Shown here piece by piece: positions 1 through 8,557 of a stretch of DNA of 64,000 nt (position 1 is the stretch's first letter; every line of letters begins with the position of its first letter). This stretch comes from JBOGOC01 sp050747525 (GTDB lineage Bacteria; Acidobacteriota; Polarisedimenticolia; JACPZX01; DASXTC01): contig JBOGOC010000027.1 of NCBI GenBank assembly GCA_050747525.1, positions 15,683 to 79,682 of the forward strand, read 5' to 3'. Under the pieces are notes generated by a model. The model saw nothing but the letters and a program-made list of their open reading frames with translations. It was not told where the DNA came from and did no database searches. The translations under genes were made by a program, and so were the position numbers.

Positions 1-1
1 G

Positions 2-469
2 GAAGGCCGGAGACCCGAGGACAAGCCGAAGGTCGATTTCGACCTGGTGCTGGACGATGGTTCGGTGCACCCGCACAAGGGGTTCATGGCCTTCGTGGAT
101 CGCAACGTGGATGCGCGAACCGGCACCATCCTGCTCGAAGCGGCCTTTCCCAATCCCGAGAGGATCCTGCGCCCCGGCCAGTACGCCCGGGTGCGCGCCA
201 CGGTGGAGACCAGGCCCGGGGCCTTCCTGGTGCCGCAGAAGTCCATTCAGGAGATTCAGGGGGTCTACAACGTGTCGGTGGTCGACCAGGCGGGAACGGT
301 GGAGACCCGGATGGTGACCCCCGCCGAGAAGATGGGTTCGCTGCGGGTCATCGAATCCGGGCTCAAGGCCGGTGACCGGGTCGTGGTGGAGGGTATGCAG
401 AAGGTGCGTCCCGGCATGAAGGTCGACGCTCAGGTGGTTCCCATCGAGGCCGGCGAGAGCGAGACCTAG
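2..469 (+). CDS. RND efflux periplasmic adaptor subunit (C-terminal part)
   Basis: This is the last 155 residues of a membrane-fusion (HlyD/AcrA-like) protein whose start lies before the window. The frame is open from base 2. The visible part holds the end of the beta-barrel domain (the segment around FVDRNVDARTGTILLEAAFP is typical) and the membrane-proximal domain, ending in the family-like stretch VVVEGMQKVRPGMKV. Such adaptors bridge an inner-membrane RND pump and an outer-membrane channel in the periplasm. The pump gene starts 6 bases downstream and the outer-membrane factor follows it, so this is the first visible member of a tripartite efflux operon. Substrates cannot be read from the sequence. 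Confidence 0.93.
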   Translation, partial: EGRRPEDKPKVDFDLVLDDGSVHPHKGFMAFVDRNVDARTGTILLEAAFPNPERILRPGQYARVRATVETRPGAFLVPQKSIQEIQGVYNVSVVDQAGTVETRMVTPAEKMGSLRVIESGLKAGDRVVVEGMQKVRPGMKVDAQVVPIEAGESET

Positions 470-475
470 CGGCGT

Positions 476-3400
476 ATGTCCGAATTCTTCATCAGGCGTC
501 CCATCGTCGCCATCGTCATCTCCATCCTGACGGTGCTGCTGGGACTGTTCACCCTGCGCAACCTCAGTGTCGAGCAGTACCCGTTCCTCGCGCCCCCCAC
601 CATCCGCGTCACCGCTACCTATCCGGGCGCCTCCGCCATCGCCGTCGAGCAGTCGGTGGCCACGCCCGTGGAGCAGGAGGTCAACGGCGTGGAGAACATG
701 ATCTACATGAAGTCGTCCAACACCAGCGACGGCCGCATGCAGCTCGACGTCAACTTCGAGGTCGGCTCGGACCAGGACATGTCCAACGTCCTGACCCAGA
801 ACCGCGTGTCGCTGGCCGAGGCGCGCCTGCCGAGAGAGGTGGTCCAGCAGGGGGTGACCGTCAAGAAGCAGAGCCCCAGCATCCTGATGGTGATCTCGCT
901 CTATTCTCCCGGCGGCAGCTACGACGCCAACTTCCTCATCAATTACTGCGGCATCAATCTGCGCGACCAGATCCTGCGCATCCCGGGCATCGCCCAGGTG
1001 GACCTGTTCGGCGGCACCGACTACGGAATGAGGATCTGGGTGCGCCCCGACAAGCTGGCCAAGCTGGGGGTGACCCCTTCCGACGTCATCGCCGCGGTCC
1101 AGGAGCAGAACCTGCAGGCCCCGGCGGGGCGTCTGGGGGCCGCGCCCACGCCCAAGGGCCAGGAGTTCACCTGGACGGTGAGCGCGCCAGGAAGGCTGGT
1201 GGACCCCGAGGAGTTCGCCAACATCATCATCCGCGAGACGGAGACGGGGGCCGTGATCCGCGTGAGGGACGTGGGGCGCGTGGAGCTGGGCTCGCAGAAC
1301 TACGACTCGTTCGGACGGCTCGACGGCAAGCCTTCCGGCGCCATGGCGGTCTATCTGCTGCCGGGTGCGAACCAGCTGCAGGCTTCCGAGGCCATCTACG
1401 AGACGATGCACCAGGCCAAGGAGCTGTTCCCCACCGACATGGACTACAAGATCGTCTACGACACCACCCCGGCGGTGGAGGCGTCGATCGAGTCGATCGT
1501 CCACACCTTCATCGAAGCGGTCATCCTGGTGACCCTGGTGGTCTTCATCTTCCTGCAGAACTTCCGGGCCACGCTGATCCCGCTGCTGACCGTGCCCGTG
1601 TCCCTCATCGGGACGTTCATCTTCTTCCCCATGATGGGCTTCTCGGTCAACACTCTCTCCATGTTCGGCCTGGTGCTGGCCATCGGCATCGTGGTGGACG
1701 ACGCCATCGTCGTGGTCGAAGCGGTGATGCATCACATCGAGCACGGCATGAGCCCGAAGGAGGCCACCATCCAGGCCATGAAGGAGGTCTCGGGTCCGGT
1801 GGTGGGGATCGCGCTGATCCTCTCGGCGGTCTTCGTGCCGGTGGCCTTCATCCCGGGCCTGACGGGCCGCATGTACCAGCAGTTCGCGCTGACCATCGCC
1901 ATCTCGGTTCTCCTTTCGGCTTTCAGCGCGCTGTCGCTGGCCCCGGCCCTCTCCGCCATGCTGCTGAGGCCGCCCAAGCCTGCTCGGGGGCCGCTCGGTT
2001 ACTTCTTCCGCGGCTTCAACAAGGTGTTCGAGAGGTCCACCAACGGCTACATCGGCGTGGCGGGACTTCTGGTGCGCCGCTCCTTCATCACCATCATCAT
2101 CATCGGGGGCGTGGTGGCGGGGGCCGGGCTGCTGGGAAGCAGGCTTCCGGCCGGGTTCATCCCCGAGGAGGACCAGGGGATCTTCGGCGTCAACGTCACC
2201 CTTCCCCCGGGCTCCTCGCTCGAGCGCACCAGCGCCGTGATGGGCCAGGTGGAGGCGATCATGGCCAAGACCGAAGGGGTGGAGTCGTACCAGACCATCG
2301 GCGGGTACGGCGTGGTCACGAGCACCTACCAGCCCAACTTCGGCACTCTCTTCGCCCGGATGCACCCCTGGGACGAACGGGGGGAAGAGCTTCACGTGAA
2401 GGCGATCATGGGCCGCCTCCAGAAGCAGTTCGCCGCGATCCCCGAGGCGGTCATCTTCCCGTTCAACATCCCCACCATCTCCGGGTTCGGCGCGTCGGCC
2501 GGCTTCAATTTCCTGATGCAGGACCGCAGCGGCGCACTCACCGTCGATCAGCTCGGCGACCTGACCCGGCAGTTCATGGCGGAGGCCCGCAAGCGCCCCG
2601 AAATCGGCAACATCTTCACGTCGTTCGACCCGCTCTACCCCCAGTACAAGGTCGACGTCGATCGCGAGAAGGTGCGCAAGATGGGGGTGCCCATCGACGA
2701 TGTCTTCGCCGCGCTGGCCACCTCGCTGGGCGGCAGCTACGTCAATGACTTCAACCGGTTCGGCCGGCTGTTCCGCGTCTACGTGCAGGCCGAGGGCGAC
2801 TACAGGAACTCCCCCGAGGACATCGGCCAGATCTACGTGCGCAGCACGAACGAAACCGCGGACATGATCCCGCTCTCCACGCTGGCCACGGTCGTCCCCG
2901 TGGCGGGAACCGAGATCACCAACCGGTTCAACCTGTTCCGATCGGTCGAGATGAACGGCGTGCCGGGGCAGGGTTACGCCTCGGGCCAGGCCATTGCCGC
3001 GCTCGAGGATGTCTTCGCGAAGACGATGCCCCCCGAGGTCGGGTTCGCCTACTCGCAGATGTCGTATCAGGAGAAGACCGCTCCTCCCGCCACCCCCACG
3101 CTGATCCTCGCGATCGTCTTCGTGTTCCTGCTGCTGGCGGCCATGTACGAGAGCTGGCGCCTGCCCTGGGCCGTGCTGCTGGGGTCGCCGCTGGTGGCCC
3201 TGGGCGCCTTCTTCGGGGTGTGGCTGCTGGGGTACGACAACAACGTCTACGTGCAGATCGGCAACATCATGCTCATCGGGCTGGCGGCCAAGAACGCGAT
3301 CCTCATCGTTGAGTTCGCCAAAGCCAAGCAGGACGCCGGGATGCCCGTGAAAGAGGCGGCCCTCGAATCGGCCCGGCTGCGCTTCCGGCCCATTCTCATG

Positions 3401-3634
3401 ACCGCCTTCGCCTTCATCCTGGGGGTGGTGCCGCTGATGAGGGCCAGCGGCGCCGGCGCCGCGTCGCAGAACGTGATGGGGACGGCCGTCTTCTTCGGCA
3501 TGCTCGTGGCCACCGCGCTGGGGGTCTTCCTGATCCCGGGCAACTTCGCGTTCGTGGAGTCCCTGCTGCGACGTAAGTCAGCGGCCGCCCCCGGGCCGGC
3601 AGCGGCCCCCGCGCCCGAGGCGGGCCACCCATGA
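476..3634 (+). CDS. RND multidrug efflux pump, HAE1 (AcrB/MexB-like)
   Basis: This 1052-residue inner-membrane transporter has the normal length and layout of the hydrophobic and amphiphilic efflux RND family. The N-terminus MSEFFIRRPIVAIVISIL is the usual first helix. The proton-relay acidic pair lies in VVDDAIVVVEAV at D408 and D409, and the matching lysine lies in GLAAKNAILIVEFAK at K939. Two large periplasmic loops follow the first helix of each half, as expected for a homotrimer that uses proton influx to export drugs or lipophilic compounds. It sits between its adaptor and its outer-membrane factor, overlapping the latter by four bases. No regulator is visible inside the window. Confidence 0.97.
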   Translation: MSEFFIRRPIVAIVISILTVLLGLFTLRNLSVEQYPFLAPPTIRVTATYPGASAIAVEQSVATPVEQEVNGVENMIYMKSSNTSDGRMQLDVNFEVGSDQDMSNVLTQNRVSLAEARLPREVVQQGVTVKKQSPSILMVISLYSPGGSYDANFLINYCGINLRDQILRIPGIAQVDLFGGTDYGMRIWVRPDKLAKLGVTPSDVIAAVQEQNLQAPAGRLGAAPTPKGQEFTWTVSAPGRLVDPEEFANIIIRETETGAVIRVRDVGRVELGSQNYDSFGRLDGKPSGAMAVYLLPGANQLQASEAIYETMHQAKELFPTDMDYKIVYDTTPAVEASIESIVHTFIEAVILVTLVVFIFLQNFRATLIPLLTVPVSLIGTFIFFPMMGFSVNTLSMFGLVLAIGIVVDDAIVVVEAVMHHIEHGMSPKEATIQAMKEVSGPVVGIALILSAVFVPVAFIPGLTGRMYQQFALTIAISVLLSAFSALSLAPALSAMLLRPPKPARGPLGYFFRGFNKVFERSTNGYIGVAGLLVRRSFITIIIIGGVVAGAGLLGSRLPAGFIPEEDQGIFGVNVTLPPGSSLERTSAVMGQVEAIMAKTEGVESYQTIGGYGVVTSTYQPNFGTLFARMHPWDERGEELHVKAIMGRLQKQFAAIPEAVIFPFNIPTISGFGASAGFNFLMQDRSGALTVDQLGDLTRQFMAEARKRPEIGNIFTSFDPLYPQYKVDVDREKVRKMGVPIDDVFAALATSLGGSYVNDFNRFGRLFRVYVQAEGDYRNSPEDIGQIYVRSTNETADMIPLSTLATVVPVAGTEITNRFNLFRSVEMNGVPGQGYASGQAIAALEDVFAKTMPPEVGFAYSQMSYQEKTAPPATPTLILAIVFVFLLLAAMYESWRLPWAVLLGSPLVALGAFFGVWLLGYDNNVYVQIGNIMLIGLAAKNAILIVEFAKAKQDAGMPVKEAALESARLRFRPILMTAFAFILGVVPLMRASGAGAASQNVMGTAVFFGMLVATALGVFLIPGNFAFVESLLRRKSAAAPGPAAAPAPEAGHP

Positions 3635-5088
3635 GGCACGGGCGTCCGGCGACGTGGCTCGCGCCGATTCTGGCCGCGCTGCCGCTGGCCGGGTGCGTCC
3701 TGGGGCCCGATTACGCGCGGCCTCCCGTTCCCGTTCACGAGACCTGGCGGGATCTCCCGGCCGCCACCGCGGAGAGCCTGGCCAACACGCCCTGGTGGGA
3801 GCTGTTTCAGGATCCGGTCCTTCAGGAACTGATCCGCACGGCGCTCGTGGAGAACCGCGACCTGCGCATCGCCGTGGAGCGCATCGAGGAGGCCCGGGCA
3901 CGCTACGGCTTCACGCGCTCCGAGCTGTGGCCTCAGATTGATATCAATGCGACGGGGGGGCGCTTCAAGCTGACGGAGGACGGGCTCATCGCGCCCCTCA
4001 TCGATGGGGACACGCCGTTCTACGTGCTGACTGCCGACGTCACCTGGGAGATCGATCTGTTCGGACGGATCCGCCGGGCGAGCGAGGCGGAGATGTCGCT
4101 GCTGCTGGCCACCGATCAGGCTCGCCGGTTCACGGTGCTCACGCTGGTCTCCGACGTGGCGCGCGCCTACGTGGAGCTGCGCGACTTCGATCGCCGCCTG
4201 GAGATCGGGCGCAGCACTCTCGAGTCGCGCCGCGCCTACAGGGAGCTGGCGAAGGACCGCTTCGAGGGCGGGCTCACCTCGGAGCTGGACTTCCGCCAGG
4301 CAGAGGCCGAATACCATCGCACGGAGTCGTTCGTCCATCAGTTCGAAATGCGCGTCGGCCAGAAGGAGAACGAGCTCTCGGTGCTGCTCGGCCGTCCGCC
4401 GGGCAACATCCTGCGCGGCAGGCCCGTGGAGGAGGTCGTCACGCCGCCCGCGGTGCCGGCCGGGCTTCCGTCCGAGCTGCTGGATCGCCGCCCCGACATC
4501 CGCCAGGCCGAAGAGGAGCTGCACGCGGCCACGGCCAACATCGGTCAGGCCAAGGCGCTGCTCTTCCCCCGCATCGCGTTGACCGGCAGCTACGGCTGGG
4601 CCACCACCGATCTGGACGCCCTCTTCTCCCAGACCTCGAACACCTGGAACCTTGCCGCCAATCTGCTGCAGCCCATTTTCAACGCCGGCAGGAACCGCCG
4701 GCGCGTGGAAGTCACCGAGTCCCAGCAGCGCCAGACCCTGTACGCGTACGAGCAGACCATCCTGCTCGCGTTTCAGGAGGTCGAGGACAGCCTCATCGGC
4801 TACCGCAAGTCGGGCGAGCAGCGGCTCTCGGAAGGACAGCGCGTGGGGGCCGAGCGAAAGGTCCTCGATCTGGCCGAGATGCGCTACCGCGGCGGCGTGG
4901 CCGCGTATCTCGAGGTGCTCGACGCGCAGCGGTCGCTGTTCTCTTCCCAGCTGGACGAGGCCCAGGCCATCCGGGATCAGCTCGTCTCGCTCATCCGGCT
5001 CTACAAGGCCCTGGGGGGCGGCTGGCCGGCAGAGGCGGAGACGGCTTCGGCCGGCGCCGCCGGCACGCCCACGCCGCAGGTGCCCTGA
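3631..5088 (+). CDS. Outer-membrane factor lipoprotein of RND efflux system (NodT/OprM family)
   Basis: The 485-residue protein is the outer-membrane tunnel of the tripartite pump. It begins with a lipoprotein signal ending in PLAGC, so C22 would be lipidated. The mature start GPDYARPPVPV is typical of OprM, NodT and CusC relatives. Two outer-membrane efflux repeats follow, with motifs such as NLLQPIFNAGRNRRRVEVTE and a terminal segment around LDAQRSLFSSQLDEAQA. The start codon overlaps the pump stop in an ATGA arrangement, implying coupled translation. The last 20 or so residues are Ala/Gly/Pro-rich and probably disordered. Confidence 0.96.
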   Translation: MRHGRPATWLAPILAALPLAGCVLGPDYARPPVPVHETWRDLPAATAESLANTPWWELFQDPVLQELIRTALVENRDLRIAVERIEEARARYGFTRSELWPQIDINATGGRFKLTEDGLIAPLIDGDTPFYVLTADVTWEIDLFGRIRRASEAEMSLLLATDQARRFTVLTLVSDVARAYVELRDFDRRLEIGRSTLESRRAYRELAKDRFEGGLTSELDFRQAEAEYHRTESFVHQFEMRVGQKENELSVLLGRPPGNILRGRPVEEVVTPPAVPAGLPSELLDRRPDIRQAEEELHAATANIGQAKALLFPRIALTGSYGWATTDLDALFSQTSNTWNLAANLLQPIFNAGRNRRRVEVTESQQRQTLYAYEQTILLAFQEVEDSLIGYRKSGEQRLSEGQRVGAERKVLDLAEMRYRGGVAAYLEVLDAQRSLFSSQLDEAQAIRDQLVSLIRLYKALGGGWPAEAETASAGAAGTPTPQVP

Positions 5089-6827
5089 CCGAGCCCGGCC
5101 GCCTCGCGCGTCCGCAGGCCGCCGCAGCCTCGGGCTGGCTGCGCTGGGTTCCAGGGCTTCGAATCCTTCTGCAGTACGAATCCGCCTGGCTTCCGCACGA
5201 CATCGTGGCCGGCCTTGTCCTGACCACGATGCTCGTCCCGGTGGGGATCGCCTACGCGGTGGCCTCGGGCGTGCCGGGCATCCACGGCTTGTACGCCACC
5301 GTGATCCCGCTGCTGGCCTACGCGGTGTTCGGTCCCAGCCGCATCCTGGTGCTCGGGCCGGACTCGTCTCTCGCCGCGGTGATCCTGGCGGTCGTGATCG
5401 CCCATGCCGAGGGCGACCCGGCCCGGGCCGTGGCCCTGGCCGGCATGATGGCGGTCGTGTCGGGGCTGGTGTGCATCCTGGCCGGCCTGCTGAAGCTCGG
5501 GTTCATCACCGAGCTGCTCTCCAAGCCGATCCGCTACGGCTACATGAACGGCATCGCGCTCACGGTCCTGATCAGCCAGCTGCCCAAGCTGTTCGGGATC
5601 TCCATCGAGAGCGGCGGCCCGCTGCGCGACGTCTGGCGGATCGCGCGAGCCGTGCTGGACGGCGGAGCCAACTGGACCGGATTCGCGATCGGCGCCGGTG
5701 CGCTGCTGGTGATCATGATGCTCAAGCGCTTTCGACGCGTCCCCGGCATCCTGATCGCGGTGGTGGCGGCCACTCTCGCCGTCGGCGCCCTCGACCTCGG
5801 CGCGGCCGCCGGGGTGAAGGTGCTCGGTCCGCTGCCCCAGGGCCTGCCTTCCTTCGCCGTGCCCTGGATCCGGCCGGAGGACCTCGGCGCGGCGGTCATT
5901 GGAGGCCTCGCGGTCGCGCTGGTTGCGTTCGCCGACACGAGCGTCCTGTCCCGCGTCTACGCGGTCAGGACCCGGACCTTGGTCGACCCGAACCAGGAGA
6001 TGACCGGTCTGGGCGCCGCCAACCTGGCGGCCGGCTTCTTCCAGGGCTTCCCGATCAGCAGCAGCTCTTCGCGCACACCGGTCGCCGAAGCCGCCGGAGC
6101 CCGCACCCAGCTCACCGGCGTCGTGGGCGCCGTGGCGGTCGCCCTGCTGCTGGTGTTCGCTCCCTCGTTGCTGCAGAACCTTCCCAACAGCGCGCTGGCG
6201 GCGGTGGTCATCACCTCGGCCATCGGCCTGTTCGAGTTCGGCGACCTGCGCCGGATCTACCGCATCCAGCGCTGGGAGTTCTGGCTGTCCATCGTCTGTC
6301 TCGTGGGCGTGGCGGTGCTGGGGGCGATTCCCGGCATCGGGCTGGCGATCGTCGTCGCGGTCATCGAGTTCCTGTGGGACGGCTGGCGTCCGCACTCCGC
6401 GGTGCTGGGGCGCGCGGACGGCGTCCGCGGGTACCACGACCTGAAGCGCTATCCCGACGCCCGGCTCGTGCCCGGTCTGGTGCTCTTCCGGTGGGACGCG
6501 CCGCTTTTCTTCGCCAACGCCGAGCTGTTCCAGGAGCGTGTGCTGGACGCCGTCGCCGCCTCGCCCACCCCGGTGCGGCGGATCGTGGTGGCGGCCGAGC
6601 CGGTGACGAGCGTGGACGTGACCTCGGCGGACATGCTGGCCGAGCTCTGGAACACGTTGAGCGCATCACGCATCGAGCTGCACTTCGCCGAGATGAAGGA
6701 CCCGGTCAAGGACAAGCTGAAGCGCTTCGAGCTGCTCGACCGCTTCGGGACGGACATCTTCCATCCGACCGTGGGCGCCGCCGTCGATGACTACCTCGCC
6801 GATCACCGCGTGGACTGGAAGCCCTGA
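5085..6827 (+). CDS. SulP family anion permease with STAS domain
   Basis: This is an inner-membrane SulP (SLC26-like) transporter for sulfate, bicarbonate or another anion. The first helix contains VPVGIAYAVASGVPGIHGLY, the family signature, and the core domain has GPDSSLAAVIL. A cytoplasmic STAS domain occupies about the last 120 residues. The first ATG, GTG or TTG codon is the GTG at 5205, but that would begin inside helix 1. Family-like residues (GLRILLQYESAWLPHDIVAG) precede it in the same open frame. I therefore propose the CTG at 5085, which overlaps the previous stop as CTGA and gives 580 residues. The conservative alternative is a start at 5205 (540 residues). It probably shares a transcript with the efflux genes. 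Confidence 0.85.
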   Translation: MTEPGRLARPQAAAASGWLRWVPGLRILLQYESAWLPHDIVAGLVLTTMLVPVGIAYAVASGVPGIHGLYATVIPLLAYAVFGPSRILVLGPDSSLAAVILAVVIAHAEGDPARAVALAGMMAVVSGLVCILAGLLKLGFITELLSKPIRYGYMNGIALTVLISQLPKLFGISIESGGPLRDVWRIARAVLDGGANWTGFAIGAGALLVIMMLKRFRRVPGILIAVVAATLAVGALDLGAAAGVKVLGPLPQGLPSFAVPWIRPEDLGAAVIGGLAVALVAFADTSVLSRVYAVRTRTLVDPNQEMTGLGAANLAAGFFQGFPISSSSSRTPVAEAAGARTQLTGVVGAVAVALLLVFAPSLLQNLPNSALAAVVITSAIGLFEFGDLRRIYRIQRWEFWLSIVCLVGVAVLGAIPGIGLAIVVAVIEFLWDGWRPHSAVLGRADGVRGYHDLKRYPDARLVPGLVLFRWDAPLFFANAELFQERVLDAVAASPTPVRRIVVAAEPVTSVDVTSADMLAELWNTLSASRIELHFAEMKDPVKDKLKRFELLDRFGTDIFHPTVGAAVDDYLADHRVDWKP

Positions 6828-6837
6828 GGGCGCTCAA

Positions 6838-6867
6838 TTGACACCTCATCGGGAACCCACATATGAT
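6838..6867 (+). promoter_or_regulatory. Sigma70-type promoter of the serine fermentation operon
   Basis: A perfect -35 box TTGACA (6838-6843) and a near-consensus -10 box TATGAT (6862-6867) are separated by 18 bases. Transcription would start near 6874 and give a leader of about 70 bases before the ATG at 6945, which has a strong GGAAGGAGG ribosome binding site. This is the clearest housekeeping-type promoter in the window. I see no obvious terminator or riboswitch fold in the leader. Confidence 0.75.
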
Positions 6868-6944
6868 GGCGATCTCCAGTTGAGTCCCTATGCACTGCAG
6901 GCTGCCCGCAGCCTCGAGAGCCCCAAGATGGGGAAGGAGGCACC

Positions 6945-8546
6945 ATGAATTCCGTGAAGGCCGAGGATCTCACGACGCTCGACAATACGGGAGAGGCGAA
7001 CGAGACAGGGAACGCGTCGGGCGTGGACCGCCGCGCGTTCATGATGCGCAGCGCCGTCGCCGGTGCGGCGGCGGTGATCACGGGGGCTGCGGTGCCCGCG
7101 GTGTCGGCCGCCCCGCCGGCCAAATCGGCTGCCTCCGGCAATGTTTCGCCCGATCTGAACGTGAAGAAGGCGACCAAGGGGCCGGTGATGACCACCCTCG
7201 ACGAGTTCTACAAGGTCGGGCCGGGCCCCTCCAGCTCGCACACCATCGGCCCGATGCGCATCACCTACGACTTCTACCAGCGCTGCACGAAGCTGCCGCC
7301 AGACCAGCTCGCCAAGGCCACCGGGATCAAGGTCCATCTCTTCGGCAGCCTGAGCGCCACGGGCAAGGGACATGGCACCGAGCGGGCCGCTCTGGCCGGA
7401 GTGATTGGCAAGGAACCCGCCACCGTGGAGCCGGAGTTCCTGGACAGTCTGGTGAGCAAACCGGATCAGACCTTCCCGGTGAAGCTGGGCGACAAGACGA
7501 TCACCATGTCGCTCAACGACGTCATCTACGACTCGCCGAAGGGGGACTTTCCGCACCCCAACACCATGACTTGCAAGCTGATGGCCGGCAGCGACGTGCT
7601 GCTCGAGCAGGAGTACTACTCGGTGGGAGGCGGGTTCATCGAGTGGAAGGGGTATCAGCCGCCCAAGAAAGGGCAGCCGAAGTACCCCTACGCCACCATG
7701 AAGGAGCTGCAGGCCCACGCGGAGAAGAACAAGATCTCCATCGCCCAGCTGGTCATGGCGAACGAGATGGCCGTCTCGGGCAAGAGCGAAGCCGAGATCA
7801 ACGCCTTCGTCGACAAGATCGCGCTGGCCATGGTCAACATCGTGAAGGCCGGCCTGAAGGCACCCAGCAGCACGCTCCCGGGGCCCATCAAGCTCAAGAC
7901 GAAGGCAGGCGACGTCTACCAGCGCGCCATGGACGACAAGTACGAGAAGCAGCGCGGTGTGGGCGTCGTGGCGGCCTACGCGCTGGCCGGCTCGGAGGAG
8001 AACGCCCGCGGCCACCTGGTGGTGACGGCGCCGACCGGCGGCTCGGCCGGCGTCATGCCCGCCCTGGTCTACGCGGTGGGCGAAGGGGGGCGCAAGCTGC
8101 CGCAGGAGAAGATCCGCGAGGGGTTCCTCGCCGCGGCGGCGATCGGCTACCTGTGCAAGCACAACGCGACGTTGTCCGGAGCGGAGGGGGGCTGCCAGGC
8201 GGAGATCGGCGTGGCATCGGCCATGGGCGCGGCATTCCTCGCCCAGGCGCACGACTTCGGCCATCAGGTCGTGGCCAACGCCGCTGAGTCGTCGCTGCAG
8301 CATCACCTGGGGATGACCTGCGATCCGGTCGCCGGCTTCGTGCAGGTGCCCTGCATCGAGCGGTGCGCCTTCGGGGCCGTCAAGGCGTGGACCGGCTTCA
8401 TGATCGCGAGCAACGAGATTCCGGCCAACCGCCGCGTCGACTTCGACACGACCGTGAACGCCATGGCGCTCACGGCGAGGGAGATGAACGCCAAGTACAA
8501 GGAGACCTCCGAAGGCGGCCTGGCGGTCTCCCTGTCGCTCTGTTAG
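6945..8546 (+). CDS. sdaA: L-serine dehydratase (ammonia-lyase) with a twin-arginine signal
   Basis: The iron-sulfur L-serine ammonia-lyase converts serine to pyruvate and ammonia. The protein has both domains of the single-chain type: the beta domain with VGPGPSSSHTIGPMR, and the alpha domain with cluster cysteines C417 (GAEGGCQAE), C459 (MTCDPVAG) and C470 (VPCIER). The last residue, C533, is a cysteine, as in enzymes whose C-terminal cysteine reaches the active-site iron. The oddity is the first 60 residues. They hold DRRAFMMR (R29, R30), a hydrophobic run and a VSAAPPA cleavage-like site, which together look like a Tat signal peptide. The family is normally cytoplasmic. Tat can export folded Fe-S proteins, so a periplasmic enzyme is plausible but unproven. 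It heads the operon. Confidence 0.93.
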   Translation: MNSVKAEDLTTLDNTGEANETGNASGVDRRAFMMRSAVAGAAAVITGAAVPAVSAAPPAKSAASGNVSPDLNVKKATKGPVMTTLDEFYKVGPGPSSSHTIGPMRITYDFYQRCTKLPPDQLAKATGIKVHLFGSLSATGKGHGTERAALAGVIGKEPATVEPEFLDSLVSKPDQTFPVKLGDKTITMSLNDVIYDSPKGDFPHPNTMTCKLMAGSDVLLEQEYYSVGGGFIEWKGYQPPKKGQPKYPYATMKELQAHAEKNKISIAQLVMANEMAVSGKSEAEINAFVDKIALAMVNIVKAGLKAPSSTLPGPIKLKTKAGDVYQRAMDDKYEKQRGVGVVAAYALAGSEENARGHLVVTAPTGGSAGVMPALVYAVGEGGRKLPQEKIREGFLAAAAIGYLCKHNATLSGAEGGCQAEIGVASAMGAAFLAQAHDFGHQVVANAAESSLQHHLGMTCDPVAGFVQVPCIERCAFGAVKAWTGFMIASNEIPANRRVDFDTTVNAMALTAREMNAKYKETSEGGLAVSLSLC

Positions 8547-8557
8547 CAGGGAGCCGG

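Noticed and set aside
6888..8306. Long minus-strand open frame opposite serine dehydratase
   Set aside because: The plus-strand gene has a strong promoter, ribosome binding site and intact enzyme motifs.
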